A stretch of DNA of 64,000 nucleotides from an uncultured Collinsella sp. (GCA_900541055.1 UQHZ01000007.1:1-64000); one strand, 5' to 3'; shown: positions 34,462-42,842, counted from the stretch's first letter. Numbers and translations: made by a program. Notes: generated from the sequence alone by a model not told the origin.

Positions 34462-34479
34462 CTCGGGAACGACAAAGCG

Positions 34480-35424
34480 CTACTTCACTTCGACGGGTGC
34501 GGCGCCGGGGTAGCGGTCCTCAAAGTCCAGACGGTATTTGTTGTCGTTGGTGCCCGCTACGTTGTCGCGCGCCAGCGGTGCCACGATCTCGTCCTTGTGG
34601 TTGGCGGGGCTGGAGTACTCAAGGCTGATCTCCCAGGCATCGCAAATCACGTCGATGCGGTTCTCCAGATCGTCGTAGAGCGTGATGATGTCTTTCCACG
34701 AGCCGTAATTCTGCGAGTCGATGGGAACGTCCAGGTCCTCGACCTCGTCCTTCAGGTCGCCGATCTGATCCTCGAGCGCCTCGGCGGCATCGCTGGCCGA
34801 CTGACGCGAGCTTCGGTCATCCTTAAGGTAATACGTGTTGAATGTGGTGGCGCAGTCGCGAACCTGCTGATCAAGATTGGAGAGCCTGCTGTAGTAGGAG
34901 CTCAGCTGGTCGTAGACGTTCTGCTCGCTGATGGTGGCGGCATCGCGGGCGTCATCGTCATCATCGTCAAGCTTGTTGGGGTCGCCCTTGACGGACACAT
35001 CGTCGTCATCGTGGTCGATCTTGACCTTCTCGATGGTTGTGCCCTTGGAATCGTCGGCGTTCTTGTTGAACGGTCCGATCATAAAGAACACGACCAGCGC
35101 GATAATCACGACGACTAGCGCGGCGATGATGCCGACAAACAGAGCGTTGTTGTTTTTGAGCGCGGCGGGAGCACCGGCCTGCGGAGCAGCGGTCGGAATG
35201 GGTTGCTGAGCCGCGGCGTTGGCCGCCGCCCATTGCTGCGTCGCGCCAACTTCGGACTGGGGAGCGGGCGCGGGCTGATGGGCGGACTGCACGGTCACGT
35301 CCGCCTGCGCATCCTCTTGCGACTGAGAGGCCTGGCCATCATCGGTTACCGGCGTTCCGCAGCTGGTGCAAAAACGCTCGTCGTCTTTCAGAAGCTTGCC
35401 GCAATGGGTACAAAACCGGGGCAT
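34480..35424 (-). CDS. Zinc-ribbon membrane protein
   Basis: The protein has 314 residues from the ATG at 35424 after AAGGA. A zinc ribbon (FCTHCGKLLKDDERFCTSCG) at residues 4-23 is followed by a Gln/Ala/Pro-rich linker and one membrane helix (LFVGIIAALVVVIIALVVFF, about 96-118). An Asp-rich stretch (DHDDDDVSVKG, LDDDDDDARD) comes next, then a coiled-coil-like helical domain (SSYYSRLSNLDQQVRDCATT) outside the membrane. The layout matches zinc-ribbon sensor/anchor proteins of unknown function. The Asp-rich segment could bind cations. The gene is monocistronic. Confidence 0.75.
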   Translation of the reverse strand: MPRFCTHCGKLLKDDERFCTSCGTPVTDDGQASQSQEDAQADVTVQSAHQPAPAPQSEVGATQQWAAANAAAQQPIPTAAPQAGAPAALKNNNALFVGIIAALVVVIIALVVFFMIGPFNKNADDSKGTTIEKVKIDHDDDDVSVKGDPNKLDDDDDDARDAATISEQNVYDQLSSYYSRLSNLDQQVRDCATTFNTYYLKDDRSSRQSASDAAEALEDQIGDLKDEVEDLDVPIDSQNYGSWKDIITLYDDLENRIDVICDAWEISLEYSSPANHKDEIVAPLARDNVAGTNDNKYRLDFEDRYPGAAPVEVK

Positions 35425-35607
35425 GATGGTTCCTTCCATTCGATGTGTTGGCTAGATTATAAGGTGGTTCAGGTGCGGTTGGGCCGCGCCGACCCAACTG
35501 GTTATGTGAGGATGATCATGTCGCGCAAGCCCTGTCGCATGCGTCACAATGAGTGCGGCGTGCTGGGTGTCCGGCGCGGCCGTTTATCGACGGCTCGGTA
35601 GAATGCG

Positions 35608-36681
35608 ATGGTGGGGAGTGAGTCTGTGTACTGCGGCGAGCAAGGTCGGGGTGGCGGCGACAGCGTAGAGGCGTTCCGGTTCCCGCCGGGGGATGCGCCC
35701 CTCGCTGTGCGCGATTGCTCGCGTCGAGTGTTTTGTGCCGGAATGTTGACCGGAGCGCTTGCCTCGGTGATGAGTCTTGGCGGTTGTGCCGCGCGCCGCA
35801 ACGAGGCTGAGGGTTCCGCTGTCTCTGTCAAACAAACGTCAAAGCGGTCATCCGCGACAAAAGCGACGGCCGCCCCTAAGTCTTCTTGGATTGCCGCCAT
35901 TCAGCAAGATATCGAGGCCCTGGTCGAGCCGTATGGCGACTCCGTCTCGGTTTACTCCGTGGCGCTTGATCCTCAAACGTTCGCGTCGCTCGATGGTGAA
36001 GTCGCTGTGGCGCCGGACGCGCGACATGTGGCGGCAAGCATCATCAAGCTTCCCATTCTCGCTTGTGCGCTCGAGACCGTGACGGCGGGCGGGCTGTCCC
36101 TCGACGAGCAGATAACGGTAACGCAGCAGGATATCGTGGGTGGCAGCGGCAACATTCAGTCGCGCGGCGCGGGTGTGTCGTACAGTATTGACGAGCTGCT
36201 GCACGCTATGATCGCCCAGAGCGATAACGTGGCAGCGAACCTTGTTATCGGCAGGCTTGGCATGGATACGGTCAACGAAACGTGCGCCGCATTGGGACTG
36301 ACCCAGACCGTGCTCGCTCGTTTGATGATGGACACCGAGGCCCAGGCACAAGGTCGCGAGAACTATACGAGCGCCCGTGATGCTGCAGCCGTGTTGCAAC
36401 GGCTGGCGGCGGGGACAATCGCGACGCCCGAGCTGTGCGAGCGAGCGCGCGGATATCTGCTGGCGCAGGAAGACGCACGCGGTATTGTCGAAGGCGTTCC
36501 CGGCGGCGTTTTGGTCGCGCACAAAACGGGCAGCCTGGCGAATGCTCAGCACGATGCCGCAATCGTCTACGCCGAGCGCCCTTACGTGCTGGCAATCCTC
36601 ACCCAAGACCTCGAACGCGAGCAGGCCCTAGCCCTCGAGCGCGATATTTCCTTCGCCATCAACGCCCGCGCCCACTCCTAA
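35608..36681 (+). CDS. Class A beta-lactamase-like serine hydrolase, Tat lipoprotein
   Basis: The protein has up to 357 residues. It has the class A active-site set: S-x-x-K in AASIIKLPI near residue 144, SDN in IAQSDNVAANL near 203 and KTG in AHKTGSLAN near 309. The usual ExxxN omega-loop motif is not clear, so penicillin hydrolysis is doubtful and a cell-wall-peptide or unknown substrate is possible. The signal region has SRRVF followed by a hydrophobic stretch and lipobox LGGC, a twin-arginine lipoprotein signal. The ATG at 35608 has no good ribosome site; a later start is possible. A repeat-filled region follows. Confidence 0.82.
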   Translation: MVGSESVYCGEQGRGGGDSVEAFRFPPGDAPLAVRDCSRRVFCAGMLTGALASVMSLGGCAARRNEAEGSAVSVKQTSKRSSATKATAAPKSSWIAAIQQDIEALVEPYGDSVSVYSVALDPQTFASLDGEVAVAPDARHVAASIIKLPILACALETVTAGGLSLDEQITVTQQDIVGGSGNIQSRGAGVSYSIDELLHAMIAQSDNVAANLVIGRLGMDTVNETCAALGLTQTVLARLMMDTEAQAQGRENYTSARDAAAVLQRLAAGTIATPELCERARGYLLAQEDARGIVEGVPGGVLVAHKTGSLANAQHDAAIVYAERPYVLAILTQDLEREQALALERDISFAINARAHS

Positions 36682-36682
36682 C

Positions 36683-36745
36683 TTGCGGTGAAATAGGGAT
36701 TGTATTTGCTGCTAGAAGGCGTATTCAGTCCCTATTTCACCGCAA
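36683..36745. repeat. 17-bp inverted repeat, third repeat family
   Basis: TTGCGGTGAAATAGGGA (36683-36699) and TCCCTATTTCACCGCAA (36729-36745) are perfect, with a 29-base spacer. The sequence is unrelated to the GGGGAC repeats that follow directly. Confidence 0.85.
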
Positions 36746-36766
36746 CTTTGGAAAGGCACCTTTAGC

Positions 36767-36846
36767 CGTTGGGGACGTTCTTAAACGACTAGTCATTAAA
36801 GAACGTCCCCAACGACTAGTCATTTAAGAACGTCCCCAATGACTAG
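36767..36846. repeat. Three-unit GGGGAC/ACTAG repeat array
   Basis: GGGGACGTTCTTAAACGACTAG, then two inverted units (AAGAACGTCCCC with CGACTAGTCATT between) ending in ATGACTAGG. The units alternate orientation, so long hairpins can form. It lies just upstream of tmk. Confidence 0.88.
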
Positions 36847-36935
36847 GTGGGATTTGGGGTGCGCCGGACGCTGGGGTATCATGGCTTGGTTGCTATAACT
36901 TGCATTTTCGCGCCTTGTAGGAAGGGGCTGCGCCC

Positions 36936-37619
36936 ATGGCTTTTGAGCCCGCTCAACATAGCTTTATCACGCTCGAGGGCGTCGACGGCGCCGGCAAGTC
37001 CACGCAGGCGCGCCTGCTTGCCCGTGCGCTCGAGCTCGCTGGCTACCAGGTTGTGAGCCTGCGCGAGCCGGGCGGCACTGCCATCAGCGAAAAGATCCGC
37101 GCCCTGCTGCTCGACCCCGCCAATACGGCGATGGGCGACACCTGCGAGTTGTTGCTCTACGAGGCGGCGCGCGCCCAGTTGGTGCACGAGGTCATAGCTC
37201 CCGCCCTCGCTGTCGGCAAGGTGGTCCTGTGCGACCGCTTCTACGATTCCACGACCTGCTACCAGGCGTTTGCCGACGGCCTCGACCGCCAGATGGTGCG
37301 CGATGCCAACAACCTGGCTGTCGCCGGTACGCATCCGGCGCTCACGCTCGTCTATCACATCACGCCCGAGCAGGCGGCACTGCGCATGGCAGCCCGCGGT
37401 GCGGCCGATCGCATGGAGGCCAAGGGCATGGCCTTCCAGGAGCGCGTCTACCAGGGATTTTGCGCTATCGCTGCCGAGGAACCCGCCCGCGTAAAGCTCA
37501 TCGACGCCACTGCGTCGATCGCAGACGTCTTCGCGCAGACGGTCGAGCTGGTTCGCGCGTACGGTCTCGACATTCCCCAAGACGCCGTCGCCGCCGCGCT
37601 TGCCAAGGAGGCCGAGTAA
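36936..37619 (+). CDS. tmk: Thymidylate kinase
   Basis: The 227-residue protein has the P-loop LEGVDGAGKSTQARLLARAL at residues 13-32, the dTMP-binding DRFYDSTTCYQAFADG and a LID region (AARGAADRMEAKG). It phosphorylates dTMP to dTDP. It heads a compact run with holB (one base after its stop) and ricT (overlapping), an arrangement common in Gram-positive bacteria. GAAGGGG precedes the ATG. Confidence 0.95.
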   Translation: MAFEPAQHSFITLEGVDGAGKSTQARLLARALELAGYQVVSLREPGGTAISEKIRALLLDPANTAMGDTCELLLYEAARAQLVHEVIAPALAVGKVVLCDRFYDSTTCYQAFADGLDRQMVRDANNLAVAGTHPALTLVYHITPEQAALRMAARGAADRMEAKGMAFQERVYQGFCAIAAEEPARVKLIDATASIADVFAQTVELVRAYGLDIPQDAVAAALAKEAE

Positions 37620-37620
37620 C

Positions 37621-38748
37621 ATGGCCCCCGCTCAGGCAAGCCTGCTGGCCAAGCTCGACACCCAACAGCGCGTGCGCGACTTTCTGACCAACGCCATCGC
37701 AAGCGGCCGCGCATCGCACGCCTACCTGTTTTTGGGCGCGCCCGGCGCCGGTAAGCTCGACGCCGCATGGGCGCTTGCCCAGGCATTCCTGTGCGAGCAG
37801 GACGGCTGTGGCTCGTGCGACAGCTGCGTACGCGTCGCCCGCCATACGCATCCCGACGTGCACTATTACACGCCTGAAAGCGCTACGGGCTACCTCATCG
37901 CCCAGACCCGCGAGCTGCTCGACGACGTGCCCCTGGCACCCATCCGCGCCAAGGCAAAGGTCTATATCATCGACCGTGCCGAGCAACTGCGCGCCAACAC
38001 CGCCAATGCGCTGCTCAAAACGCTCGAGGAACCGCCCGAGGGCGTCATGTTCATCCTGTTGGGCACCTCGGCCGACGTGATGCTGCCCACCATTGTGAGC
38101 CGCTGTCAGTGCGTACCGTTTCGGCTGGTTTCGCCCACTGTGGCTGCGCAGGCCGTGAGCCGCGCCACCGGTCAGGACCCTGCGCGTTGCCGAATGGCCG
38201 TCGCTGTGGCGGGAAGCCCCACGCGTGGTATCGAGTTCCTCAAGAGCGCCGAGCGCCAGGACGCCCGTCGCCAGATGGTCCGCGCCATCGACTCGCTCAT
38301 CGCCGCCGACGAGGCCGATGTGCTCAGTCGCGCCAAGTCGCTCATCGTCGCCGTCAAGGCGCCGCTCGCCGAGGTCAAGTCCACGCAGGAAAAGGTGCTC
38401 GAGCAAAATGCCGACTACCTGTCGCGTGGAGCATTGAAGCAGCTTGAGGACCGCAACAAGCGCGAACTCAACGCGCGCGAGCGTTCGGGTATCATGGAAG
38501 CGCTGGCGAGCGCGCGGACGCTCATGCGCGACGTGCTGCTGACGCTTCAGGATGAGGCGGCAGACGTTGTGAACGAGGACGTGCGCGACACGATCGGGCG
38601 GCTTGCCGCCGCGACCAATGTTGCGGGTGCCACCCAGGCGCTCGAGGCGGTCGCAACCGCCGAGCGCAACATCGCCAGAAACGTTACTCCCCAGCTGGCC
38701 ATCGAGGTCATGCTGTTCGATATCAGGAAGGCACTGAAATGCCGTTAG
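37621..38748 (+). CDS. holB: DNA polymerase III delta-prime subunit
   Basis: The protein has 375 residues from the ATG at 37621; AAGGAGG lies within the end of tmk. Clamp-loader AAA+ features: Walker-A-like LFLGAPGAGKLDAAWALAQ, a zinc module CGSCDSCVRVARHTHPDV, VYIIDRAEQLRANTANALLK, EEPPEGVMF and the SRC sensor in TIVSRCQCVPF. The P-loop ends GAGKL rather than GKT/S, as expected of a non-hydrolysing delta-prime subunit. It loads the sliding clamp with DnaX and HolA. Confidence 0.93.
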   Translation: MAPAQASLLAKLDTQQRVRDFLTNAIASGRASHAYLFLGAPGAGKLDAAWALAQAFLCEQDGCGSCDSCVRVARHTHPDVHYYTPESATGYLIAQTRELLDDVPLAPIRAKAKVYIIDRAEQLRANTANALLKTLEEPPEGVMFILLGTSADVMLPTIVSRCQCVPFRLVSPTVAAQAVSRATGQDPARCRMAVAVAGSPTRGIEFLKSAERQDARRQMVRAIDSLIAADEADVLSRAKSLIVAVKAPLAEVKSTQEKVLEQNADYLSRGALKQLEDRNKRELNARERSGIMEALASARTLMRDVLLTLQDEAADVVNEDVRDTIGRLAAATNVAGATQALEAVATAERNIARNVTPQLAIEVMLFDIRKALKCR

Positions 38749-40439
38749 TCGTACCCGTTAAGTTTACCTACGCCTCGCGCGACCTGTGGTTTGACCCGCA
38801 GGATCTGGATATTCTCGAGGCCGATTATGCCATTTGCTCCACTGAGCGCGGGACCGAGATCGGCCTGGTCACGGCCGATCCCTTCGAGGTGCCGCAAGAC
38901 GAGATCGGCCAGCCGCTCAAGCCCGTGCTGCGCGTGGCGAGCGACGTCGACCTGCAGCTTGCCGACGACCTGGCCATCCAGGGCGATGAGGCGATGGTCG
39001 ATTTCCGCCGTCTGGTCAAAGAGCTCGACCTCGAGATGAAGCCGGTCGGCGTCGAGTACCTGTTTGGCGGCGAGAAGGCCGTGTTCTACTTTGCGGCCGA
39101 GGAGCGCGTCGATTTTCGTCAGCTTGTCAAGGATCTGTCCTCGACGCTGCACATTCGCGTCGACATGCGCCAGATCGGCGTGCGCGACGAGACCCGCCTG
39201 GTGGGCGGCTATGCCCAGTGCGGACAGGAGCTCTGCTGCACGCGCTTTGGCGGACAGTTTGAGCCCGTCTCGATTCGCATGGCAAAAGAGCAGGACCTAC
39301 CGCTCAACTCGTCCAAGATCAGCGGCGTTTGCGGCCGCCTGATGTGCTGCCTGCGCTATGAGTTCGAGGCGTACAAGGACTTTAAGAGCCGTGCGCCCAA
39401 AAAGAAGACGCTCATCGATACGCCGCTTGGCAAGGCGCGTATCCAGGAATATGACACGCCGCGTGAGCAGCTGGTGTTGCGCCTGGAGAACGGCAAAGTC
39501 TTTAAGGTCAACTTGGCCGACATGACCTGCTCTGAGGGCTGCAAAAAGAAGGCCGCCGAGCAGGGCTGCAACTGCCGCCCCGACTGCGTGACGCGCGATG
39601 TGCTCGAGCGTATCGAGTCGCCCGAGATGCGCCTGGCGCTTATGGAGCTCGACCGCGAGAACGGCGTCGACGTGGGCGATGGCCTGTCGAGCGCCGACCG
39701 TCTGGCCGGCACGACGATGCCCAAGCGCCGCCGTCGCGATGCGGACGCCGATGCCCGTGCCGGTCAGAGCCAGGGCGAGGGTCGCGGCCGCGGTAAGGGT
39801 CGCGGCAAGGCCGAGGCACCCGAGGCCGAGGAGGCTGCCGGTGGACGTCGCCGCCGCAAGCGCTCGGGTTCGGGCGATACCGGCGAGGCCGCTCCCGCAG
39901 GCAAGAATTCCCCCCGCGAGCGCGAGGCTCAGCAGCCCCAGCAGCAAAACCGAGGCGGTGGCATGAATCCCACGCGCCGTCGTCGCCGTCATTTGTCGAG
40001 CGAGGAGCGCGAGGACGCCTTCCGCGCCGCAGCCGCTCGCGAAGCCGGTGCCGCCCCCAAGGGTGGTTCGGGTTCCGATACGCCTGCCGACAAGGGTGGC
40101 AAGCAGCGCAACGATGACGAGCGCGTCCCGCGTCCGCGTCGTCGCCATTCCTCGGGCACGCAGCAAAAGCCCTCGGTGCCCTCCGTGGCCGATCAGGTCT
40201 CGGATGGCGAGGTCAAGGTCACGCGCCGTCGCCCCGGAGATGGCGGAGGGGCAGCTGCCAAGGCCGTGCGCGGTGCTGCTCGCGACGAACGCGAGTCGCG
40301 CGAAGATCGTGGTGGCGAGGGTTCGGCCGACCAGGGCCAGAAGCGCCGTCGCCGTCGCCGTTCCCGCAAGCCGCGTCAAGATGGCGGTGAGGGCTCGACC
40401 CAAAACTCGTCCGCACCGCAACCGCCCACCGGCGAATAG
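38739..40439 (+). CDS. ricT: PSP1-domain protein RicT (YaaT)
   Basis: The 566-residue protein overlaps holB by ten bases. Residues 1-270 form the PSP1/YaaT core: VKFTYASRDLWFDP, EYLFGGEKAVFYFAAEERVD, LVGGYAQCGQELCCTRFGG, SGVCGRLMCCLRYE, the cysteines of which can hold the Fe-S clusters of the RicAFT complex. In Bacillus this complex aids RNase Y and RNA maturation. The C-terminal half is a long disordered Arg/Gly/Glu-rich region with several RRRRR-like blocks, absent from Bacillus RicT and likely RNA-binding. The tmk-holB-ricT order is conserved in Gram-positives. Confidence 0.9.
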   Translation: MPLVVPVKFTYASRDLWFDPQDLDILEADYAICSTERGTEIGLVTADPFEVPQDEIGQPLKPVLRVASDVDLQLADDLAIQGDEAMVDFRRLVKELDLEMKPVGVEYLFGGEKAVFYFAAEERVDFRQLVKDLSSTLHIRVDMRQIGVRDETRLVGGYAQCGQELCCTRFGGQFEPVSIRMAKEQDLPLNSSKISGVCGRLMCCLRYEFEAYKDFKSRAPKKKTLIDTPLGKARIQEYDTPREQLVLRLENGKVFKVNLADMTCSEGCKKKAAEQGCNCRPDCVTRDVLERIESPEMRLALMELDRENGVDVGDGLSSADRLAGTTMPKRRRRDADADARAGQSQGEGRGRGKGRGKAEAPEAEEAAGGRRRRKRSGSGDTGEAAPAGKNSPREREAQQPQQQNRGGGMNPTRRRRRHLSSEEREDAFRAAAAREAGAAPKGGSGSDTPADKGGKQRNDDERVPRPRRRHSSGTQQKPSVPSVADQVSDGEVKVTRRRPGDGGGAAAKAVRGAARDERESREDRGGEGSADQGQKRRRRRRSRKPRQDGGEGSTQNSSAPQPPTGE

Positions 40440-40502
40440 CGCCCGCAAACGGATTTAACCCGCCTGGCCCCAAACGCGTCGGGGTACCATAGCGCTGAAT
40501 CA

Positions 40503-40538
40503 ACAACCCTCCCTGCGACCGAGCGTAGGGAGGGTTGT
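40503..40538 (+). promoter_or_regulatory. Hairpin covering the comF ribosome site
   Basis: ACAACCCTCCCT (40503-40514) pairs perfectly with AGGGAGGGTTGT (40527-40538). The right arm contains GGGAGGG, seven bases before the GTG start of comF. The hairpin would hide the ribosome site. No T-run follows, so termination is less likely. Confidence 0.7.
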
Positions 40539-40541
40539 GTC

Positions 40542-41348
40542 GTGAAGAGACATTTGAATGTGTTGGGATGCCTGCAAGGTGCCGGCATCCTACCGTTTGC
40601 GGACGAATTGCTACCGTTTGCCGAGCAGGCGGCGCACGAGGCGCTTGAGGCGTTGTCACCCACGCGATGTGCCGGCTGCGAGCGCGCCGGTGCGCTTATT
40701 TGCCAAGACTGCCTGGCCGCGCTTGCGCTCATCGACCCGCGGCATAGCTGCACTCGATGCGGCGCCCCGTTTGGAGACTTGCTGTGCACCGAGTGCTCGG
40801 TCGAGGGTACGTCCTCGGCGATGGCCGAAGCACTCGACCGGTGCCTGGCATGTGCCGTTTACACGCATCCGCTCCCGAGGATCATTAAAGCGTACAAAGA
40901 CGCGGGCGAGCGACGCCTGGCGCCGTATCTGGCAGAGCTGCTATACGACACCGCCTTGTATGCCCAGGTCGCGGCACCCGAACGCTTAGGCGGTGTGTTG
41001 TCCGGCGCCGATGCAGTGGTGTTTGTGCCCGCGACGGCGGCGGCGTTTCGGCGACGCGGCTTCGATCATATGGAAGCCATCGCGCGCCCATTTTGCGAGC
41101 TGTCGGGTGTTCCGCTGCTCGACGCCCTCGTTAAGTACGGCCATGGCGACCAGCGTGAACTCGGTCGTGAAGAACGCCGTGAACGCGCCCGAGGCATGTA
41201 CGAGACCGTTGAGGACGTGCGGGGCCGCCGCCTGCTGCTTATCGACGACGTTATCACCACGGGTGCGACGATGGCTGCGGCTTCGGCGGAACTCAAGCGC
41301 GCCGGTGCTGCGGCCGTTGATGGCCTCGCTATCGCACGCGTCTGGTAG
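40542..41348 (+). CDS. comF: ComF-family phosphoribosyltransferase-like protein
   Basis: The protein has 268 residues from a GTG at 40542. Two N-terminal cysteine pairs (CAGCERAGALICQDC and CTRCGAPFGDLLCTEC) form the ComF zinc module. Conserved YKDAGERRLAPYLAELL follows, and the PRPP-binding loop LLLIDDVITTGAT lies near residue 232. ComFC works in late DNA uptake for transformation. No other competence genes are in the window. The next gene starts right after the stop. Confidence 0.9.
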   Translation: MKRHLNVLGCLQGAGILPFADELLPFAEQAAHEALEALSPTRCAGCERAGALICQDCLAALALIDPRHSCTRCGAPFGDLLCTECSVEGTSSAMAEALDRCLACAVYTHPLPRIIKAYKDAGERRLAPYLAELLYDTALYAQVAAPERLGGVLSGADAVVFVPATAAAFRRRGFDHMEAIARPFCELSGVPLLDALVKYGHGDQRELGREERRERARGMYETVEDVRGRRLLLIDDVITTGATMAAASAELKRAGAAAVDGLAIARVW

Positions 41349-41359
41349 GGGTGATTCGT

Positions 41360-42469
41360 GTGGCGGTAAAGATTGAGCGGTGCAACGAGCCGACAGGCGA
41401 ACAGCTAGCGGCTTCCGCAATCCTAACAGGCGCCTCGGCGTTGCGCATGATTCGAGCCGAGCGCCGGCAGATGGGCTACATCGGCTGGAAGGACCTCAAT
41501 CCCGATGAAGAGCGCCGCGTGCTGTGTACGTCATCGCCTTCGACCGAGGATATCTATCTTCCCGACCTGGTGCGAATTGGAGCCAAAAGCGGCGAGGTGC
41601 AAGAAGATCTGTGCTTGCTGGTGGGATCTGCGGCGCAGCGCCGACGCATGCCTGGCGTGGGCTGGTCCGTGTGTTCCGGGTTGCCTGTCGGCTCGATTCT
41701 AGAGGTGGAACCGGGGGTGTACAGCCTATCTCCCGAGGCCCTTTGTGTTGCCGTCGCCCGCGAGGTCGACTGTATCCAGGCGTTTGCACTGGCCCAGGAA
41801 CTGTGTTCCAAGATTTCACTAAGCGATCGCGGGAAGTATCTGCCTCCCTACACCTCGCCTGTTGCGAATAGACTTGCAAAGGATAAGGACCAACCGGCAG
41901 ACGTGGGCTACTTTGAAGTCGAGCCGGTGCTGACGCCCGATCGCCTGGCAGATTACCTTGCGGCATGCAAGGGGAGTGCGGCCAAACAACTGCTACGCCT
42001 GTGTCCCTACCTGTCAGAAAACCTGCGCTCACCCATGGAGTGCATCATGCTTGCCATGTTTTCGCTTCCGTTTTCCTATGGCGGATTTGCCTGCGGTCCC
42101 TTTAAGACCGACTACAAGATCGAGTTCGATGACCGCGCGCAGGCAATCTCGGGGATGTCGCATGCAGTTTGCGATGCGTATCAGGAGGCAGCCCGGTTTG
42201 ACCTGGAATACAACGGTGAGCTGGGCCATTCCTCCCGGAGGGGACGTATTCATGATGAAAAACGCAACACGGGCTTGATTACTATGGGAATCGAGGTCGC
42301 GACGGTCAACAACGAAATGCTCTGCGACATGGAAGCGATGGAAGCGCTCGCATGGCGCATTTACCAACGCATGGGTAAGCGATATCAGAATCGCGTAGAG
42401 GCGCGTCGAAAGAGGCAAGATGCTCTGCTGAATACGCTCCGAGCGTGCTTTGGGCTCAAGCCGGCGTAA
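41360..42469 (+). CDS. Hypothetical protein, possible PD-(D/E)XK nuclease fold
   Basis: The protein has 369 residues from a GTG at 41360 with AGGGGTG upstream. An AbiEi/DUF559-like pattern is seen near residues 283-320: FDLEYNGELGH, then HDEKRNTGL and GIEVATVNNEML, matching the acidic strand, basic helix and final strand of Vsr-like nucleases. The first 280 residues read like a recognition domain with IYLPDLVRIGAKSG and SRKISL-type segments. I recall many paralogous proteins of this kind in Coriobacteriia. Function is unknown. It follows comF closely and precedes the 215-bp inverted-repeat element. Confidence 0.7.
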   Translation: MAVKIERCNEPTGEQLAASAILTGASALRMIRAERRQMGYIGWKDLNPDEERRVLCTSSPSTEDIYLPDLVRIGAKSGEVQEDLCLLVGSAAQRRRMPGVGWSVCSGLPVGSILEVEPGVYSLSPEALCVAVAREVDCIQAFALAQELCSKISLSDRGKYLPPYTSPVANRLAKDKDQPADVGYFEVEPVLTPDRLADYLAACKGSAAKQLLRLCPYLSENLRSPMECIMLAMFSLPFSYGGFACGPFKTDYKIEFDDRAQAISGMSHAVCDAYQEAARFDLEYNGELGHSSRRGRIHDEKRNTGLITMGIEVATVNNEMLCDMEAMEALAWRIYQRMGKRYQNRVEARRKRQDALLNTLRACFGLKPA

Positions 42470-42505
42470 AACTATGGCTTTATAGGGGGTCTGTTTATAT
42501 GCCCT

Positions 42506-42720
42506 GTGCAAAAAACGGCAAATATGAGTATTGTTACTAGATTAGTAGCAGTAAAAACAAAGAAACTTGGGCCGAAAATTTGGATTCATTGAAGAGATAA
42601 TAAACGAATGTGGAATATCTTGGCGCCAAGCAGGTTGTGCGGAACTCAAAAAGGGCTCGCGGGGCGGAAAAACGCTGCTACTAAATTGGTGACAGTACTC
42701 ATATTTGCCGTTATTTGCAC
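42506..42720. mobile_element. 215-bp inverted-repeat element (MITE-like)
   Basis: The 46-base arms 42506-42551 and 42675-42720 are inverted copies with 40 of 46 bases matching (outer end GTGCAAA, then AACGGCAAATATGAGTA); weaker symmetry extends several bases outward. The 123-base centre is AT-richer than the neighbours in its left half. A 41-codon open frame runs through the centre into the right arm. No transposase and no clear target duplication are seen. Confidence 0.65.
42567..42692 (+). CDS. Possible 41-residue small protein in the element
   Basis: The frame TTG at 42567 to TGA at 42692 reads MGRKFGFIEEIINECGISWR, then QAGCAELKKGSRGGKTLLLNW. The composition is protein-like: amphipathic helix, then a basic Gly/Lys segment. 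There is no clear ribosome site, so it may be the decayed end of a longer gene. I recognise no family. Confidence 0.3.
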   Translation: MGRKFGFIEEIINECGISWRQAGCAELKKGSRGGKTLLLNW

Positions 42721-42741
42721 ACGGCACCCTGAGGCGGGTGC

Positions 42742-42770
42742 CCCGGAGCTCCCCGTAGGGGAGCTCCGGG
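42742..42770. terminator. 13-bp hairpin without T-run
   Basis: CCCGGAGCTCCCC pairs perfectly with GGGGAGCTCCGGG around GTA; GTGCCCC (42738-42744) and GGGGCAC (42778-42784) offer an alternative outer pairing. It separates the inverted-repeat element from the promoter at 42843. Confidence 0.55.
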
Positions 42771-42842
42771 CTTCATGGGGGCACGAATGGTCCGCTCCGA
42801 CCTGCAAAATCTGTGCTCACGGTGCGAATGACGCCCCTAACC

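Noticed and set aside
32328..34475. A 715-codon open frame on the minus strand
   Set aside because: It is antisense to the topoisomerase gene; the plus strand has the clear domains. Long antisense frames are normal at this G+C.
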